From Dirofilaria immitis (taxonomy: Eukaryota > Nematoda > Chromadorea > Rhabditida > Onchocercidae), in the NCBI GenBank assembly GCA_024305405.1, contig JAKNDB010000109.1:3968001-4032000 (forward strand): a DNA stretch of 64,000 nt, given 5' to 3'. The translations under genes and the position numbers were made by a program. Below are positions 27,201-40,186 of this stretch, in pieces. The notes under the pieces are model-generated. The model saw only the letters and a list, made by a program, of their open reading frames with translations, made no database searches and was not told the DNA's origin. The first letter of the stretch is position 1. Each line of letters opens with the position of its first letter.

Positions 27201-30200
27201 ACATGGTTTTTGTACAATTCGTTCACGACGATCACATAAATCTTAAAACGTGCTATTCAAATTGCTTCATTTTCTTTCCGAATTTCAACTATCAAAAAAT
27301 GAATGTGACATCCATAATATTGCAATCCGTGACATCGGAAATTTTAATCGTCTTCTATATAGAAAAATTTACAGCATATGTAGAATCTTTTCGTAACACA
27401 TATCCACCAAAATGCAAAATGTTGGGTGTGCTACCGAACTATTTAGTGATGACGAAGAACTTTTTTCAGAAAAAATTGAACTAAAACTCACTTTGGTCGA
27501 GATGACGACCGCCAAGATCGGTGCAAACTGCATCTCGTGTCTCAATACCATCACCGCAGCTCACCGAACAACTGCCCCATGTACCAAATTTCCACTGCGT
27601 ACAAATATGTTCATTGCACTTTCCCCAGTCATGCTTTTCTTTGGTGTTGCACATTGTCAAGTGCACTTCACGACCTGCCGCATCTTGACAAGATGCATGA
27701 CGTACCTTGACCCCTCCATCGCATGATCGAGAGCACTGTAATAGTTTCCGGACTTATACTATCTCAGCAGTATAAAGCTAAATGATGCAAATTGAATTAC
27801 AACTGTACGACAATATTTCAAAGCTTCAAAACACATCATAGGATGAGATCTTATTATGATCAGACTCTCCGAATGATAAAACGTAGAAATCAGTTTACTT
27901 CAGACCATACACCATAAACCCATTTAGGACATGGCATTCGATTACACTCCTTCTCCGTTTTCTCTTTAATTGTCTGCTCACAAGCGCGATCATCCAGACG
28001 TCTATTTGCATGATCACTACAGAAAGCTTGTCGGCGACTGATGCCAGATATGCCACATGATTCCGAACACTGCAAAGCATTAATAATGTTTCTGCATTAA
28101 TGATTGCATCTAGTGAATTCTAGCGTGTCCTTAATTCACGTTGAAAATTTCTCCTTATTCCCGATTTTTACTCATTATTGCTCAAAATTCGATTTCTTCC
28201 AACTTCAAACGTGATTTCATACTGGCGTCCACTCCGTATATGTCCATTTGCGACCTGAACAATCCACGTAACATTGTGCACGGTCACTCGGTTTCTTTAA
28301 TTGGTGACATTGCGAATCAGAAATAATGGCTTCACGTCCATCTACGTAACTTCGAATGCACTCGCTTCTTTGACGTTTTTCACCGCGTCCACAAGTTGCA
28401 TTGCACTGTCCAATCGGCACTATACGCCACCTGCAGCTAACCCATTATGCACATATATTATTGCTTCAACATTAGTAAATCATTATAAATTATAATATGC
28501 TTCTAAATAAAACAGAAGGAGTTTAAAAATAGTGAAATAATTACTTGATAGTACAGTCAATATTACACATGCGTGTTTCAGTTGGTGGACGATGAGATAC
28601 ACAGAAATTATCACTTACGCTGCGACTTGATATTGCATCAACGCAAATAAGCTCTTGTTTTTGATGACCTTAAATTAACAACAAAAAAATGAAAGCACAT
28701 GTTAAAAATTATAGAAAAATATATCAAACTGCAACTTTTTATTGGAAAATTTTCATGATAATTATGAACTAAAAATCAGCATTATAGCCTAGAATCAAAG
28801 AAACAGGAGATTCATGCTAAGAAAACCTTACTAAAATTTCTCTTTCGTGTTGATGCGAATATCACAACAATCGATTAAAATCCGGTGGAACTGCATCAGA
28901 ATTCAATGTAATCTTTAGCAAGAGTAATGTTGATCACAATAAGATTATTATAACTAAGCAAAAGGTATTTGTTTGGAGATACCTTGGCATAGTGAGGAAC
29001 ATTCTGACCAACGTTCACTTATACGCCAGTAGTAATTTGTCATTGATGCTTCATATCCAAACAGTAAATTTTGTGCTGGCACCATAAATTCATAATGTAT
29101 ATCTGGTGGATATAAATTTCCAACTGATAACACATGGAGGTAAATATCAGTACTAGAAACACTTGTTATGAAACAAAACAATAACTTCTCTCATTTTCTC
29201 ATTTCTGTTTTTGTCAAAAAAAGAAAAGAAAAAAATCACTGCTATACAAATTAACCGTATAGGTCCGGAGCCATTTATTCGTTCAATTACGTGATCACTG
29301 CCAGAATATTCCAGTACTGTGTCCTGTATGGAAATTTGCTGGCGGAAAACTGATACTTGATAGTGACCATTAAGCAGAAATTCTCCATTAGCATTTCGCA
29401 ATGCTGCAATATGCTTAATTCTTATGAAGTAGTGAGTGTAAAAATTATCAATGTTTTTACAACAAAACTTCAATGATTAGAACTGATAGTTGCTTAGCAC
29501 AAATACTGTTACTATCCTTCGAAATTTGATAATAGATAACTACAAACAAGTAACTATTCGAAACTTTGTAGATTTCACAGTCATGTAGTACTTATAATAA
29601 GTCTTACAGGTTCATAACAATTGAGTAAGTCCCTTAATTTAGTATTCCTTAATTTAGATTTATAAGTGAAGAATAAAGAATAGTCAGAAACACTGTTCTC
29701 ATCTATCAGATATTCGGTTTTAATAATAATTCTGGTATTTCATTGAGCAATTATCAAAAAGATATGCAAGATCAGGCGATGTTTGGAAAATATCCTCATG
29801 GAATCAGTTACCAAGGTAGTTATCGTCCTCCTTCTGGTTGCGATATCCATGTTGTGTTATTTCAATATTTGCCGAACCTGCAGGTATTTTCAAAACTTCA
29901 TTATAGCCAAATGATCCACGTTCGTTATAGCTACCTGAGACAACCCGACAAGTGCTTCCGTCACCACCACAAATTCCACATTTATCACGGCGCATTTCTG
30001 AGCCCAAACGATGGTCGCAGCCAGCCTAGAATTATTTCTATTTTCTTTTATTATGTAAGTAATAAACTGCCAGAAGTTTATTGAAATATCACCTCATTCA
30101 ACAAACTGAATATCACGTGCTCCTAATAATCTAGAAAAATTTTCGCAAGTTTTTACTTTACCAAAACAATAGAAAAGCAGATGTTTAGGAACCTTATGAC

Positions 30201-33200
30201 AAGTACCATCGATACACATATCGTCTCCATGCCGATAGCATGGAGTACCGTCCAAAACTTTATCCTTAAGCAAATAAAATGCAGCAGAACCGCTTACACG
30301 GCAATACAGTTTACATCTCTCATTATCGCTTACTGAAATAAAATGTATGACAACTCTACAGAAATCATTGTAAAATCAGAATTGGATGAATGAAGACAGA
30401 GTAACAAACCTCCGGTATATTTGGGCAACCAACGTGATTTGGGAGGAACTCCATGAATTCCAACATCCTGATTATCAAATTCCGAACATTGTACTTCGCG
30501 GAAACCAGGTGTATCCCATGGACAGTCTTGGATGTTACATGGTCGATAACGTTCTCTTTGTCCTACGCAGTATTTTTCCGCCATTACTAGGTCTGTAAGC
30601 AAACTTCTGATATTATCTGTTGTCATTTTTGACAGCTAATTTAATGTCACTTTTGGAAGATGTCCAATAAAAAGATGTTTGAAATTTGAAGAAAAATCCT
30701 TCATTTAATGCTAAGAAGCTTCTTCGTAAAAAGCAACCATTTCAAAACATTGTAATGCATGAAACATTCGAACATAATTCAATCATTTAAGAATCATGGA
30801 GTACTTTGCGTCATTACACTAGAAAGGAGAGGTAAGAGCCATCATAAAATGATTTTTACAAATGTTAATCCAAACAAAAGAAATTTGTATGACTTGATGG
30901 ATAAGAAGAGATAAAAGCAGCTTTCGATCATTTATGCTTTATCCGAAATATCTGCATTTCTTTAGCATTTTTATCAGAATGACTTCAAATTTTAGTTAAA
31001 AATAGAAACCTTGGATTATCACAATCACGTAAGGCTTTTTGTATACCTCCACCGCAAGTTCTGGAACAATCGCCCCAATTTTTCCATTCACCCCATGAAC
31101 CATCTAATTTAGCTCGCTGTTGGGGAGCCATACCAACGCATTCGCCACGGTGGCACCACTATAATAAAAGCTTGTTAATCTCGAATCAAAGATCATATAT
31201 CTTTCACATTTGACTAGCTTGCCATTTTATTTTATTGTATATCTATTCAAAAATCAATACAGATGCTGAATAACAGGTTTTAGAACTGAATATTATAATT
31301 AAGAATATAAGCAATAAAAAGGATTAATAATACTAACTTGATTATCACCACAAGGTGTACCATCAGCCCAAGGCATATGTTGTGTACGACAACCCATCTG
31401 ATATCCATAATATGTGGCGCACCATAACCTGCGACATGCTGGCTGCAAAATGATTGTATTTGCTCAAACTTTGAAACAATCAGAATGATAATGATGACAA
31501 CATAAAACTAATAAAGAAAAGTCGTCATGTGTTTATAATTTCGATAGGCTTAGTACCCAATTGCATTGCTACATTTATATTCAGTCTACTAATATTCAGA
31601 AATATGTGTATGAAACGAACTATTTAAAATTTCAAAATTAAATAAGCAGCTACCATATAAGGGCATAGTTCAGCTGATGGTCCAAATACAAACTGACATT
31701 GTTGATTAGCAGAAAACATTGCACCAGGCGCCGGATCTTCAAACATTCGATCGTAATAACGACGTTCAATCGGCTGATCCAATATACACTGAGTTTGAGC
31801 GCGGTTCGCGCTAAAATATTACATCGTTTCTTATATTGCAAAAATCAATAATTTATAAAACGGAATTATAATAAAAACTTTTAAATAACTCAATTTTAGA
31901 ACGAATTGTTTTAGTTTTTACAAACTAAAAAGATATTAAATGAGGACTAACTCCAGAAACTTGGCCAGCATAGCAGCACTACATGGACTCCACGACCAAG
32001 GATGTGTATTATATTCGAGTGTTGGTGCCATAATGTGGTAATTGTGCTTATTTAGTGCCATATAGCGGCCGCACTTTCTTTCGTCGTCATGTGGAATATT
32101 AAAACTGAAATTATACATTCATTCAGTGATGCAAGTAATTCTATCAACCTTACATTATTTACATAGATCTTACTTCTAACGATAGCCTTCCAACTAATTG
32201 CGGGCATAGTAGCATAGATAATATCATGTAACAATTGATATCATTTTTTCTCAGTAACTATCAAAGCTTTCCAATTTCTTAAAATGCAAAATACGACAGT
32301 GATAGAAAAGAATAAACTGTTAGCTAATATGTAAAAGATACGAAAGAGATAATATAGAACGTACATATGGCCTAATTCGTGAGTGATTGTAAAGGCAGCT
32401 GATAAGCCATTATCCTCGATGATTGCACAACTTCGTAACGAGTCACACATAGTGCCCAACTCAGCCAGACCTAATGTATCACATTTCCCTGGTGCCCTAT
32501 TGTTGAAATTAGATATAGATCGTCAACTTATGCACCAAATTAACAAATCGTTACCAAACATTAAGCTTATCTTCTTAATTAGCAATATTCAAGATGAGAG
32601 ATAGAAAAAGGAAAATGATTATTTAGCTTATGCTTGAGAAATCAACATGTGCAGGTCTTTTTAAATTTGAATGATTTCCAGGCGTAACAAATGTCAAAAA
32701 GACAATTATAACGTATTGACATTAAGCAAGTTCACAGTTACAATCAAATGAATTTTAATTTTTTCCAGAAATTCTCAAAATTTTAACCTGCATATGTCAT
32801 GTCGTGTAAGCAAAATGGCTACATCATGGTGATTTGGGGCATCATCATTTTTATCATTGTATGTTTCTTGCCAGCGACAAAACTGTTGCAATGTATCTTG
32901 TGCATTATCACTGATATGTGGTCCAGCCTAGAATACAACCATTTCGCAGAACACTGGCTTGATTTAATAAAATAATTTTATCACTTATTTATAGCAATTT
33001 GATTAAATACTGGTCGAATGTAACGAATTTATGCCTTAGTGCCTAACACACAAATTTAACCACAAATTAGAAAAAAGAATAAGATAAATTACATTTTAAA
33101 ATTGATCTAAAAGCTGATAAAGTGAATAGCAACATTCGATTGAACAATACTTATTTCCAGATATGGATGAAATAAGCCGATAATATGATAATATGTTGTC

Positions 33201-36200
33201 AGAAATGCGGTAATTGAAATACGCCTTATTGTATCACCATTATTTTATTATATAGACAAAACAAACCGCTTCATGTTTCAAAACGATCAAACGTGTCACG
33301 ATAATGTTTATTGCAGCGTGTAAACTTGGATGTCGATAAATAGAAGCTACCTGAAATACAAATTAGAAAAATTTCTCTTAACTATCTAGTTATTATCCTT
33401 ATAAAACGAAAGATTTTCAGTCAGTTTTAGGATCTCTTTTATCATAATTACCTAAATATTTTTTGAAATTTACACATGGCGAATCAGATTTCTTTAAAAG
33501 AGGGTGCGAATAATATTTAAAAATTGCTCGCTTTTACTGTCATCCTTTATTTCTTAACGAGAATGTTAAGAAACAAAGGTAATTAGAATATGGTAAAAGT
33601 CGAATGGAGTCATCGAAAGTTTAACGGAAAAAACAAAAAGCTCAATCGAAAATTTTCATAATTGAATCGGATGACTGTAAAATATAGATAGATCAAAAGC
33701 TTACTCGTTGATCATATGCACAATTCTTCAACCGTTATATTACATATTGGTCGGACGTTGGATGACTATAGAGACAATCTGAGCTATTAAATATAAATGA
33801 GGAACGAACCGTAGAGAAAAGTGTGAGCACATAATTTTCAAGATTATTTTGGTGATAAAGAAGCATTTTGTTGTCCGCAACAACAAGCACCTCAACATAA
33901 TGGTCCCAGGAATTGGCCGAACGCCGAGATCGAGCGAACCAGTTGTCTGAAATGACTAGTTTAACCTCATCATTTAACACATCAATTGAAGATCATCGAT
34001 CTGTAATTTGCAACATAATTCGGTCAATGATTGCTTGATATTTTTCTTCGAAATCTGCGAAAATCTTTTATTGTTTTTAGCATTTGGCAGAATCTTTTGT
34101 TAAAAGCATTTTTGCTTGGAAAAAGGCTCAACGTAGAATTTTCAATCTTTTTTGCAAATTTCCGGCAGTATGCATTCCTTAAGCAATCTGGTAAATTAAA
34201 TTAGCCGATTCATTGAACAATAAATCTATTTTCCATTCCGTTTAACTTATCTGTCAGTTTGCCGATGAATCAACCAACTGATGAATTGATTTCTCTATAC
34301 TATTTATTCTGTATATCTTTAGATAGTTCATTTAAAATCGACTATTATAAACAGGGTGATAAAACATCATCTATTCTGTTCCATACCAGAAGCTTGCTTC
34401 TTCCTTTGCAAAACAAAATTTAAATAGTAATTACGGAGTGACGTATTCGTTTACTCATCCGACAAGTTTTGATAAATTTTGTTGCATCAAATTTAAAGTT
34501 TTTATCTGCGACAATTATGGATTTACATATGCTGCATTTAAAATCATTCTTTATGATCATTTGATAATTACCTAGGGGTCAGAACTTCAGCATTCAAGTA
34601 TTTTTTCCATTAGACCTCGGTTCGAGATTCTACCATTTTTCTATCATTCTTGGAAATCTTTCCACATTCTTTTTTTTGTCACTTACAATTTCTCCAATTT
34701 TTTCAAGCTGCTCTACAAAATATCCAATCAGTACTTATGGGCACAATAAATAATCTTAATTGCTACTGCGAAAAACTTTGCAATGCCCCGGCTAAATACT
34801 ACAGCATGCTGAAAATGAATCAAAACATATCACTTATTATTTGATTACTGAAATTGAACATTGCTGGAATTTGACGAATGGTCCAAGAGTAGTCTTATTT
34901 CTGTCCATCAAGAAAATAAGTCATGCTGTAAGTTTTCCTTAAAAAATACTTTTCCAAATAGTAATCTAATGAGTCACAAAGTGCTTGATTAATGCAAAGT
35001 AGCCCTTAAAATCATTCTGATTGTTTGTATGAAATATTTGTGAGAAGCTTTACAATGTAGCTAGCATCTTAACTGAAGTTCTGAATTTTTCTTAACTGGA
35101 GTTCTGATTTTCACGGATAAAACAGAAATTCGTTTTTGCTAAAATTTTGAATTTCAAAAAGAAGAATGAAAATTTAGAGTTTTCACTGACGATACTAAAA
35201 TTCACTACAATAAACTGATAAGAACCAACGGTAAGCTTTCTTATTGTTATCTCCTATATCTCACGATTAAAAGTCAAAAACTGAAAGAAAATTTTTCTTG
35301 CTTCATTCTAACCAGTAAAAACAAAGTTGTTCATAATTTTCATTTGCTTAATATGTAAATTTTATAGAAATTAGTCGACTAATTAACTAAGCATAATGTA
35401 TTTCTTACAGTATATCTATAAGCATGGATTTCAATTGAAATATTTAATCAAAAATCCATATACTCCTACATTCCATATAATGTTCCTATCTGATAGCCAT
35501 GAAAAGGTCTTTTTTTTTGACTATTAAATTGACAAATAATACGATGCAATAATTTCAAGCATAAGCAGACACCAAAATTTTGCTAGCAATGTAATATAAC
35601 ATTAATTATTAGTATTCTTTGCAAGATGCGTCCTGTATAATGCAAAGGAACGTTAATACTTGAAGTTATAAATCACATAAATGTCAGAATAACAATATGA
35701 ATCGGTTTCTAGTTTTTTTTCTTTCTGATATTAGTGGCATGAAGAGAGAAAGACGTTTTTCTTACTTTTGTTGATGATCTTAGAATCTTTAATTTGTATT
35801 TGTTATCGAGATCATAACACTAGAAGACGTTAAAACAGTTGCATTAGTATTCGAACAATCAAGTGTGTTGAATTTGCCACTTGATGAATACATTTCTTCA
35901 AAGATACCTATTATAATCATGTTGAATGTCATTATCATGTTAAATAGTCTCTGTCACTGAATCAATGTTTTCATATTAAAAATGTCTTCTATCAAAGATG
36001 AAGGATAGTTTTGTCGCTCCTCATTGGATGCATCTGCTGGCCTTAATCAATTTTACACTCCAGTTTTTTCAAAATATTTTTAAAAAGTATTATATCCATT
36101 TTGTCAAGTTTCTGAAGTCGATTTTTTAAATCTATTTTGTAAGCATCGTTGAAGTCAAATCTTTTTTAAAACGACCAGCTTACGGAATGACTTCGATGCA

Positions 36201-39200
36201 TCAGATGAAGATAAAAGTTTGAATTGAAGAATAGAAACTTATCATATTCTGTCTGAAAAGTTTTGAATGAATGAAAAGAAAAAATTATACCCGCAATAGT
36301 AACATTTGGATCGAATACGGTCACATATTGGGCAGTGCTATTATCGTAATCGGCATTGTCGTTACTAATGCGATAGGCAGTGAAGTTATGAGTTTGAACA
36401 TCGTTGGTGGAATTATCATTATTACTATTATTATTATTATCATTATCATTATTATTATTATTACTTCTGTTATTACTCGTTAAATATGAATTAGCAGAAG
36501 TAGTGGTAGCAGCAGTAATAAGAGAAGGAGTAGAAGCAATTATGGCTGAAGAATTGGGAAAACCATATTTGTGGAATGAATGAGATCGAGATTTGTACAC
36601 AATATGGGCCCTGGACGATGACGGTTTGCTTGGCATCTGATCATCCTTCACCGGCTCTATGAGATACGTTCCGTCCAGCAATGCCAGAGTACCAAACTGC
36701 AAATTCCAATTTTCATATTTTTCAAATTAAAAAACGAAAAAATTAGAGTTTATTACTAAGATTAATCAAAACAAAAACGCTAACTTAAACCATTACAGAT
36801 ATAAAAATATGATATTGTTGCATTATTCTATTCAAATATTTCAATGAGATTCACAACAGTGATTCTAATAGGCACACTTCTTAATCTAGTCAACTGCTTA
36901 TTATACAATAAACAGGACGGATAGTTAGCTGATTACGGCACTCACTGTGCTACGATATTCCTACATCACATGAGATTAACAAAGGAATTACCAGTCCCCG
37001 CTGATATCACACAAATTGACAATCGAGGACTCAGTTGCACCTTTAACATGAGCGCTGTAGAGGCAATCGGGGACGAATCTGGACATTCGTGCATGCGTCG
37101 CGTCCACCGAATCCATGAATTGTACAATTGGTCGAATCCGACTATTCTCCAACATTGGCAGTGATCTGAATTTCTTGTTAGGAGTAAGCCAAATATAATA
37201 AAATTTGCACATAGTTTACAAAATAAAGATTTTAAATTATGTGATATCGCTTGCTTAGTTTTATTACAACTGCTAATAATTTGGGGATCGAAAAACATAA
37301 GATAAACGCAAACTTGTTAATGGGTTGGGGTAACTGCTTCCAGCGCGTGAGATGTATCTGTAATTCACTTCTAGGCATTCTAACATTGGTATCCTGGCGT
37401 AATCGGAAGTAGCACGTGAAGCCACAGTCCCGTGCCAATCCACGTACGCCATGCCACTTGGAATCGCTCGATGTGGAACGCCGTCGTCTTGTCTGGTGTC
37501 GATTAATGTACCATACTTCTCCATCTTGCGACTTTCCATCTGCGGTATATTTCAATTTTTCGATTATTTTAATATTTTCGTATTCTCAACTTGAAAGAAA
37601 AAACAATTCCATCAAAATCCATATTTCCAATCCATATCAAATTTAAAAGATCGGATGAAGCACCAGAAATGTCACTCAGCAACTGTTACAATTTGCATGG
37701 GAAAAATGTAGCAGCAATAACTTATTATCAACGATAGCTAGATTATATTTTAAGATCTAATTATCAATATTCATATTTCCAAAAGTAGGAACACAGGATT
37801 ATAATTCTTTTTTTCTTTTTGATCTCAAGATGGTAAGGCAGCAAACTTCACATAATACAGGACAATAAATGCTATACTGAATACTCAAGTGAAGTAGAAA
37901 AGTTGGTTAGATTCTATCAAATATTACGATACTTATTGAAGAGAGTGTAAACCAGACAGTTTCCTTATTTTTAAGCTGATTTTTTCTAGTTTTAAAATTT
38001 CTCAATTTTGACATCACCTGTTGGTTCTGTGTTTCATAAATCGTAAAATTTTTCTAATATTTTAAGCCCTTCACTTCTAAACTTTAGAATGTATATTTTT
38101 ATGTTAAATTCCTCACTGTAGTTTATTTCTTTCTCTTCCTTGAAGCCATGTGTATAAATCGAATGGAATCTGTGATAGAACTTCGCGGAAAAAATATAAA
38201 TGTTATCATAAATATATGAAATAAACTAAATCCCAAAATCAGATTATCAAAGTCAGAGTGCTTCTGGAAATATGAAAAAAAAGAAAATATTTGTGAAACA
38301 CAAGAAAGGGCAGTCAGAAAAAATTGAAAAGAAAAAATTATTACGAAGAGTAAAAAAAAATATTCCTTAAACTTAAGATTTCAACAAACGATAAAGAACT
38401 AAAGTCGGAAGGTAAATAAAATTCTGTTCAAGAGTGGAGCCTTCTTGTCTACGAACAAACCATCTTTTCTCTCTTTTTTTCTTTTCGAATTACGATGCTT
38501 TCTATACTAAATGTATTGTTGATATTTATCACGTCATTCTTAATAAGTATCTTTTCGAGATAAGCTTATCGTTAGTCAATAAATTGTTTTAAAAGTTAAG
38601 GAATTTAGGGAGGAAAAATGAAAATTTCTTGACAACACTACATAAAGAAAACAAGCTTAGGGTTTTTAATGTATTATTTTCAATTTTGTGAATTTATAAT
38701 CAGAATAATATTAGAATTTAGAATACATATATTACAGCTTACTATTTCTATAATTTGGTTAGTAATCATTTGCAGTGATGGATGTAAATGGTAATAAGAA
38801 GAAAAAAATCATTTATAAAAACAGTCGATATGAATATGTCTGCAATTTTTTGAACTGTTAAAAGAGGATATGATGGAACAAAGTTAATCGGAAAAATTTT
38901 TTTAAAAAAAGTACTAATATTAGGAGAAGAGAGTAGATTGAAGATTGATTAACAAATATAAAAAGTGTCGAATGAGAGAAGAAAAAGGATTACCGCCTGA
39001 TTCTAATATTATAAAAGTCCATATAAGAAGTAGTTACGTAAAATCAAAGTAACACATTTAACAGCTGCAGCAAAAACTTTTCACATATTTTTTCTTGTCT
39101 ATCACTAATAAAAAAAAAAGAGAATAAACGGTGTAATATTTTTCTGTATTGAAAAAGTCTGATAGCATCAGTAACAAAAAACTGCCCAGATATTCAATTG

Positions 39201-40183
39201 ATTAGTCCTCCTAGTTTAACTCTACACTTGAATAACAAAATACTGCCATTTTACACTTTTTCTAATTACCAAATCTCAAAAGAAAAAAAATTAGTATGAT
39301 AAAAAAATTAAGCTTAGCTAAAATCCTAAAATTTTAATGAAGTCATAGCTACTTTTCTATTACTATATATAAACAAACCTATTATATTCCCTTTATATTG
39401 TATCAAAAATTTGGTCCATTAACCAAAAATGTTTGTAACCCTAAATTCTAATTAAATAAGCAAATGGAGGTTTCATTGTTAAAAATGATTAACATGAAAT
39501 ATACTTTTAGATTAATCAAACCTAGTATTTTAAAAACCTTTTTAAGAGCATGCTCAGCCGTTAGTTATATGATCATATCAGATTTACTCCATTAAATGTC
39601 TAATAATCATGATGCAAAAATATGGAAAATAACGGAAATGACATTTATATGGAAAATAAACTTCTCTTAAACCATTGTGTTGGCTTGAACTTCACAACAA
39701 AATTTTCATCCACACTGTCTATAGATGTCATCATTTTGCGACATAATACTCACCTCTCATTGTTGCATTCAAAGCCAAAGAAAAATACGACAACTTAGAT
39801 TAATACATCTCTGATTTGTGAAATTTTATTTTTGCAGATAAATTTTAATTTAATTGAGAAAAGAGGCAGATGAAATTATATTATATAGAAACGAAAGTTG
39901 ATGGAGATAATGAATTTGAAGAAATTACCTGTAACAGCGGTAGCAATCAGGCGATTACGTAATCGAGGTATCCTTGTGGAGGGTAATCCTCGTAGATACA
40001 GTGAACTGAGTAGAATCGCAAGCGCAAAAACAATAGCAACAAAATATTCAGGTTTTTGAGAATTTATACCACTAATGTTGCCGTTGCTGTCGCAGTTACT
40101 GTTATTATTATTATGGTTGTTGTTGTTGTTGATATCAAGGGACGTATCAACGGCTCACTAGCCGAGGTTTCAACTTCAAGCAT
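16340..40183 (-). CDS. gon-1: GON-1: ADAMTS9/20-class secreted metalloprotease, 38 exons
   Basis: Orthologue of C. elegans GON-1, a secreted zinc protease that remodels basement membrane for gonadal leader-cell migration and also acts in secretion through its GON domain. I traced 38 exons from ATG 40183 to stop 16340, about 6.56 kb of coding sequence or about 2185 codons, close to the C. elegans length. Order: signal anchor; prodomain; furin-like ARSRR; metalloprotease with HELGHIFNIPHD and Met-turn HIMAPTL; disintegrin-like, Cys-rich and spacer regions; 18 TSP type 1 repeats; GON domain. Splice phases agree across all 37 junctions after three one-base repairs: exon 1 (-1 at 40139-40141), exon 3 (-1 at 36996-36999) and exon 13 (+1 at 30573-30577). 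Exon coordinates are in the sub-entries. Introns range from about 50 bases to 3.1 kb. The first exon is the least certain part. Confidence 0.95.
17500..17535. repeat. Perfect 18-bp tandem duplication in a gon-1 intron
   Basis: The unit AAAAAATAACATGATTCC occurs twice, back to back (17500-17517 and 17518-17535), in the intron between exons 35 and 36. It looks like a recent slippage or duplication event. Confidence 0.9.
18536..28668 (-). other. gon-1: gon-1 exons 18-33: TSP type 1 repeats 2-18
   Basis: Exons 28545-28668, 28223-28430, 27899-28069, 27492-27735, 26982-27241, 26640-26758, 26430-26562, 25807-26091, 25186-25380, 24893-25048, 24472-24669, 21195-21362, 19971-20144, 19444-19614, 18960-19157 and 18536-18674. 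Each repeat has the Wx(4,5)W...CSxxCG start and six spaced Cys, such as [20 protein letters not shown] and [11 protein letters not shown]. With the repeat in exon 12 I count 18. Such repeats bind matrix and are typically O-fucosylated and C-mannosylated. The repeat at exons 30/31 starts CTDPCKK and lacks the usual CSxxCG. No frame repairs are needed anywhere in this block. Confidence 0.94.
21363..24471 (-). other. Largest gon-1 intron (3.1 kb)
   Basis: Lies between TSP1 exons 28 and 29, in phase 0. Most other introns in the TSP array are a few hundred bases or less. The content is A+T-rich with no open frame over about 75 codons and no transposon signature I can see. Confidence 0.7.
28983..31442 (-). 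other. gon-1: gon-1 exons 11-17: disintegrin-like, first TSP1, Cys-rich, spacer
   Basis: Exons 31338-31442, 31010-31158, 30410-30592, 30193-30332, 29812-30025, 29256-29403 and 28983-29152. Exon 12 holds the first TSP1 repeat ([11 protein letters not shown]). Exons 13-15 form the Cys-rich domain ([34 protein letters not shown]). Exons 15-17 form the spacer ([34 protein letters not shown]). Exon 17 ends in the second TSP1 repeat ([10 protein letters not shown]). In exon 13 the A-run (plus-strand T-run 30573-30577) has one base too many for the NGGKYC motif and for the splice phase. Confidence 0.93.
31654..33350 (-). other. gon-1: gon-1 exons 6-10: zinc metalloprotease domain
   Basis: Exons 33267-33350, 32788-32927, 32365-32496, 31952-32104 and 31654-31810, all joining in phase without repair. 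Zinc site: HELGH ends exon 8 and FNIPHDDE starts exon 9, giving the reprolysin pattern HExxHxxNxxHD with catalytic Glu present. The Met-turn is HIMAPTL, followed by HPWSWSPCS. Exon 10 carries the start of the disintegrin-like region ([15 protein letters not shown]). All catalytic residues are intact, so the protein should be an active protease. Confidence 0.95.
33947..36290 (-). other. gon-1 intron 4 (2.3 kb)
   Basis: Between the Asn-rich prodomain exon and the furin-site exon; phase 1 on both sides. No coding potential or repeat family recognised. Confidence 0.7.
36412..36476. repeat. Coding ATT/ATC microsatellite (Asn/Asp run) in gon-1 exon 4
   Basis: Imperfect trinucleotide repeat on the plus strand, read on the minus strand as AAT/GAT codons for Asn with some Asp. 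It lies in the prodomain linker, so length changes would keep the frame. Confidence 0.9.
37540..39928 (-). other. gon-1 intron 1 (2.4 kb)
   Basis: Between the signal-anchor exon and the [12 protein letters not shown] exon; phase 1 on both sides. First introns often hold regulatory elements, but none is recognisable here. No open frame of note. Confidence 0.65.
39929..40183 (-). other. gon-1: gon-1 exon 1: cytosolic Asn-rich tail and signal anchor
   Basis: The frame opens with [16 protein letters not shown], then an Asn-rich run coded by GTT/ATT repeats (plus-strand view), then a hydrophobic stretch ([18 protein letters not shown]) and a basic segment. The exon ends in phase 1, matching exon 2. 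Reading from this ATG into the hydrophobic stretch needs one extra base in the GGG run at 40139-40141. The hydrophobic segment starts about 48 residues in, so it would act as an uncleaved signal anchor or an internal signal peptide. C. elegans GON-1 begins closer to its hydrophobic segment, so a different upstream start remains possible. Confidence 0.65.
40101..40130. repeat. Coding trinucleotide repeat (Asn run) in gon-1 exon 1
   Basis: Runs of ATT and GTT on the plus strand give AAT/AAC codons on the minus strand, flanking one His codon. It lies before the hydrophobic signal segment. Confidence 0.8.
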
Positions 40184-40186
40184 AAC

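Larger units (their letters stand above)
33810..37539 (-). other. gon-1: gon-1 exons 2-5: prodomain and start of catalytic domain
   Basis: Exons 37314-37539, 36992-37165, 36291-36696 and 33810-33946. Exon 2 carries QTRRRR and the conserved RGLARDCG. Exon 3 carries the prodomain Cys motif [11 protein letters not shown]. Exon 4 begins with [15 protein letters not shown] and continues into a long Ser/Thr- and Asn-rich linker. Exon 5 holds the furin-like cleavage site ARSRR followed by [16 protein letters not shown], the first strand of the protease domain. The Asn-rich linker is coded by an ATT/ATC microsatellite and looks fast-evolving. Two introns of over 2 kb flank this block. Confidence 0.92.

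Noticed and set aside
27143..27726. Two plus-strand frames of over 100 codons
   Set aside because: They lie opposite verified gon-1 TSP1 exons and are antisense shadows.
29743..30084. 113-codon plus-strand frame
   Set aside because: Antisense shadow of the gon-1 Cys-rich/spacer exon 29812-30025.
34615..34640. GGTTCGAGATTC, resembling a tRNA B box
   Set aside because: The flanking bases do not form a T-arm stem and no A box or acceptor stem is present.
36271..36483. Plus-strand frame ending in a long Ile run
   Set aside because: Antisense of the coding Asn microsatellite in gon-1 exon 4.
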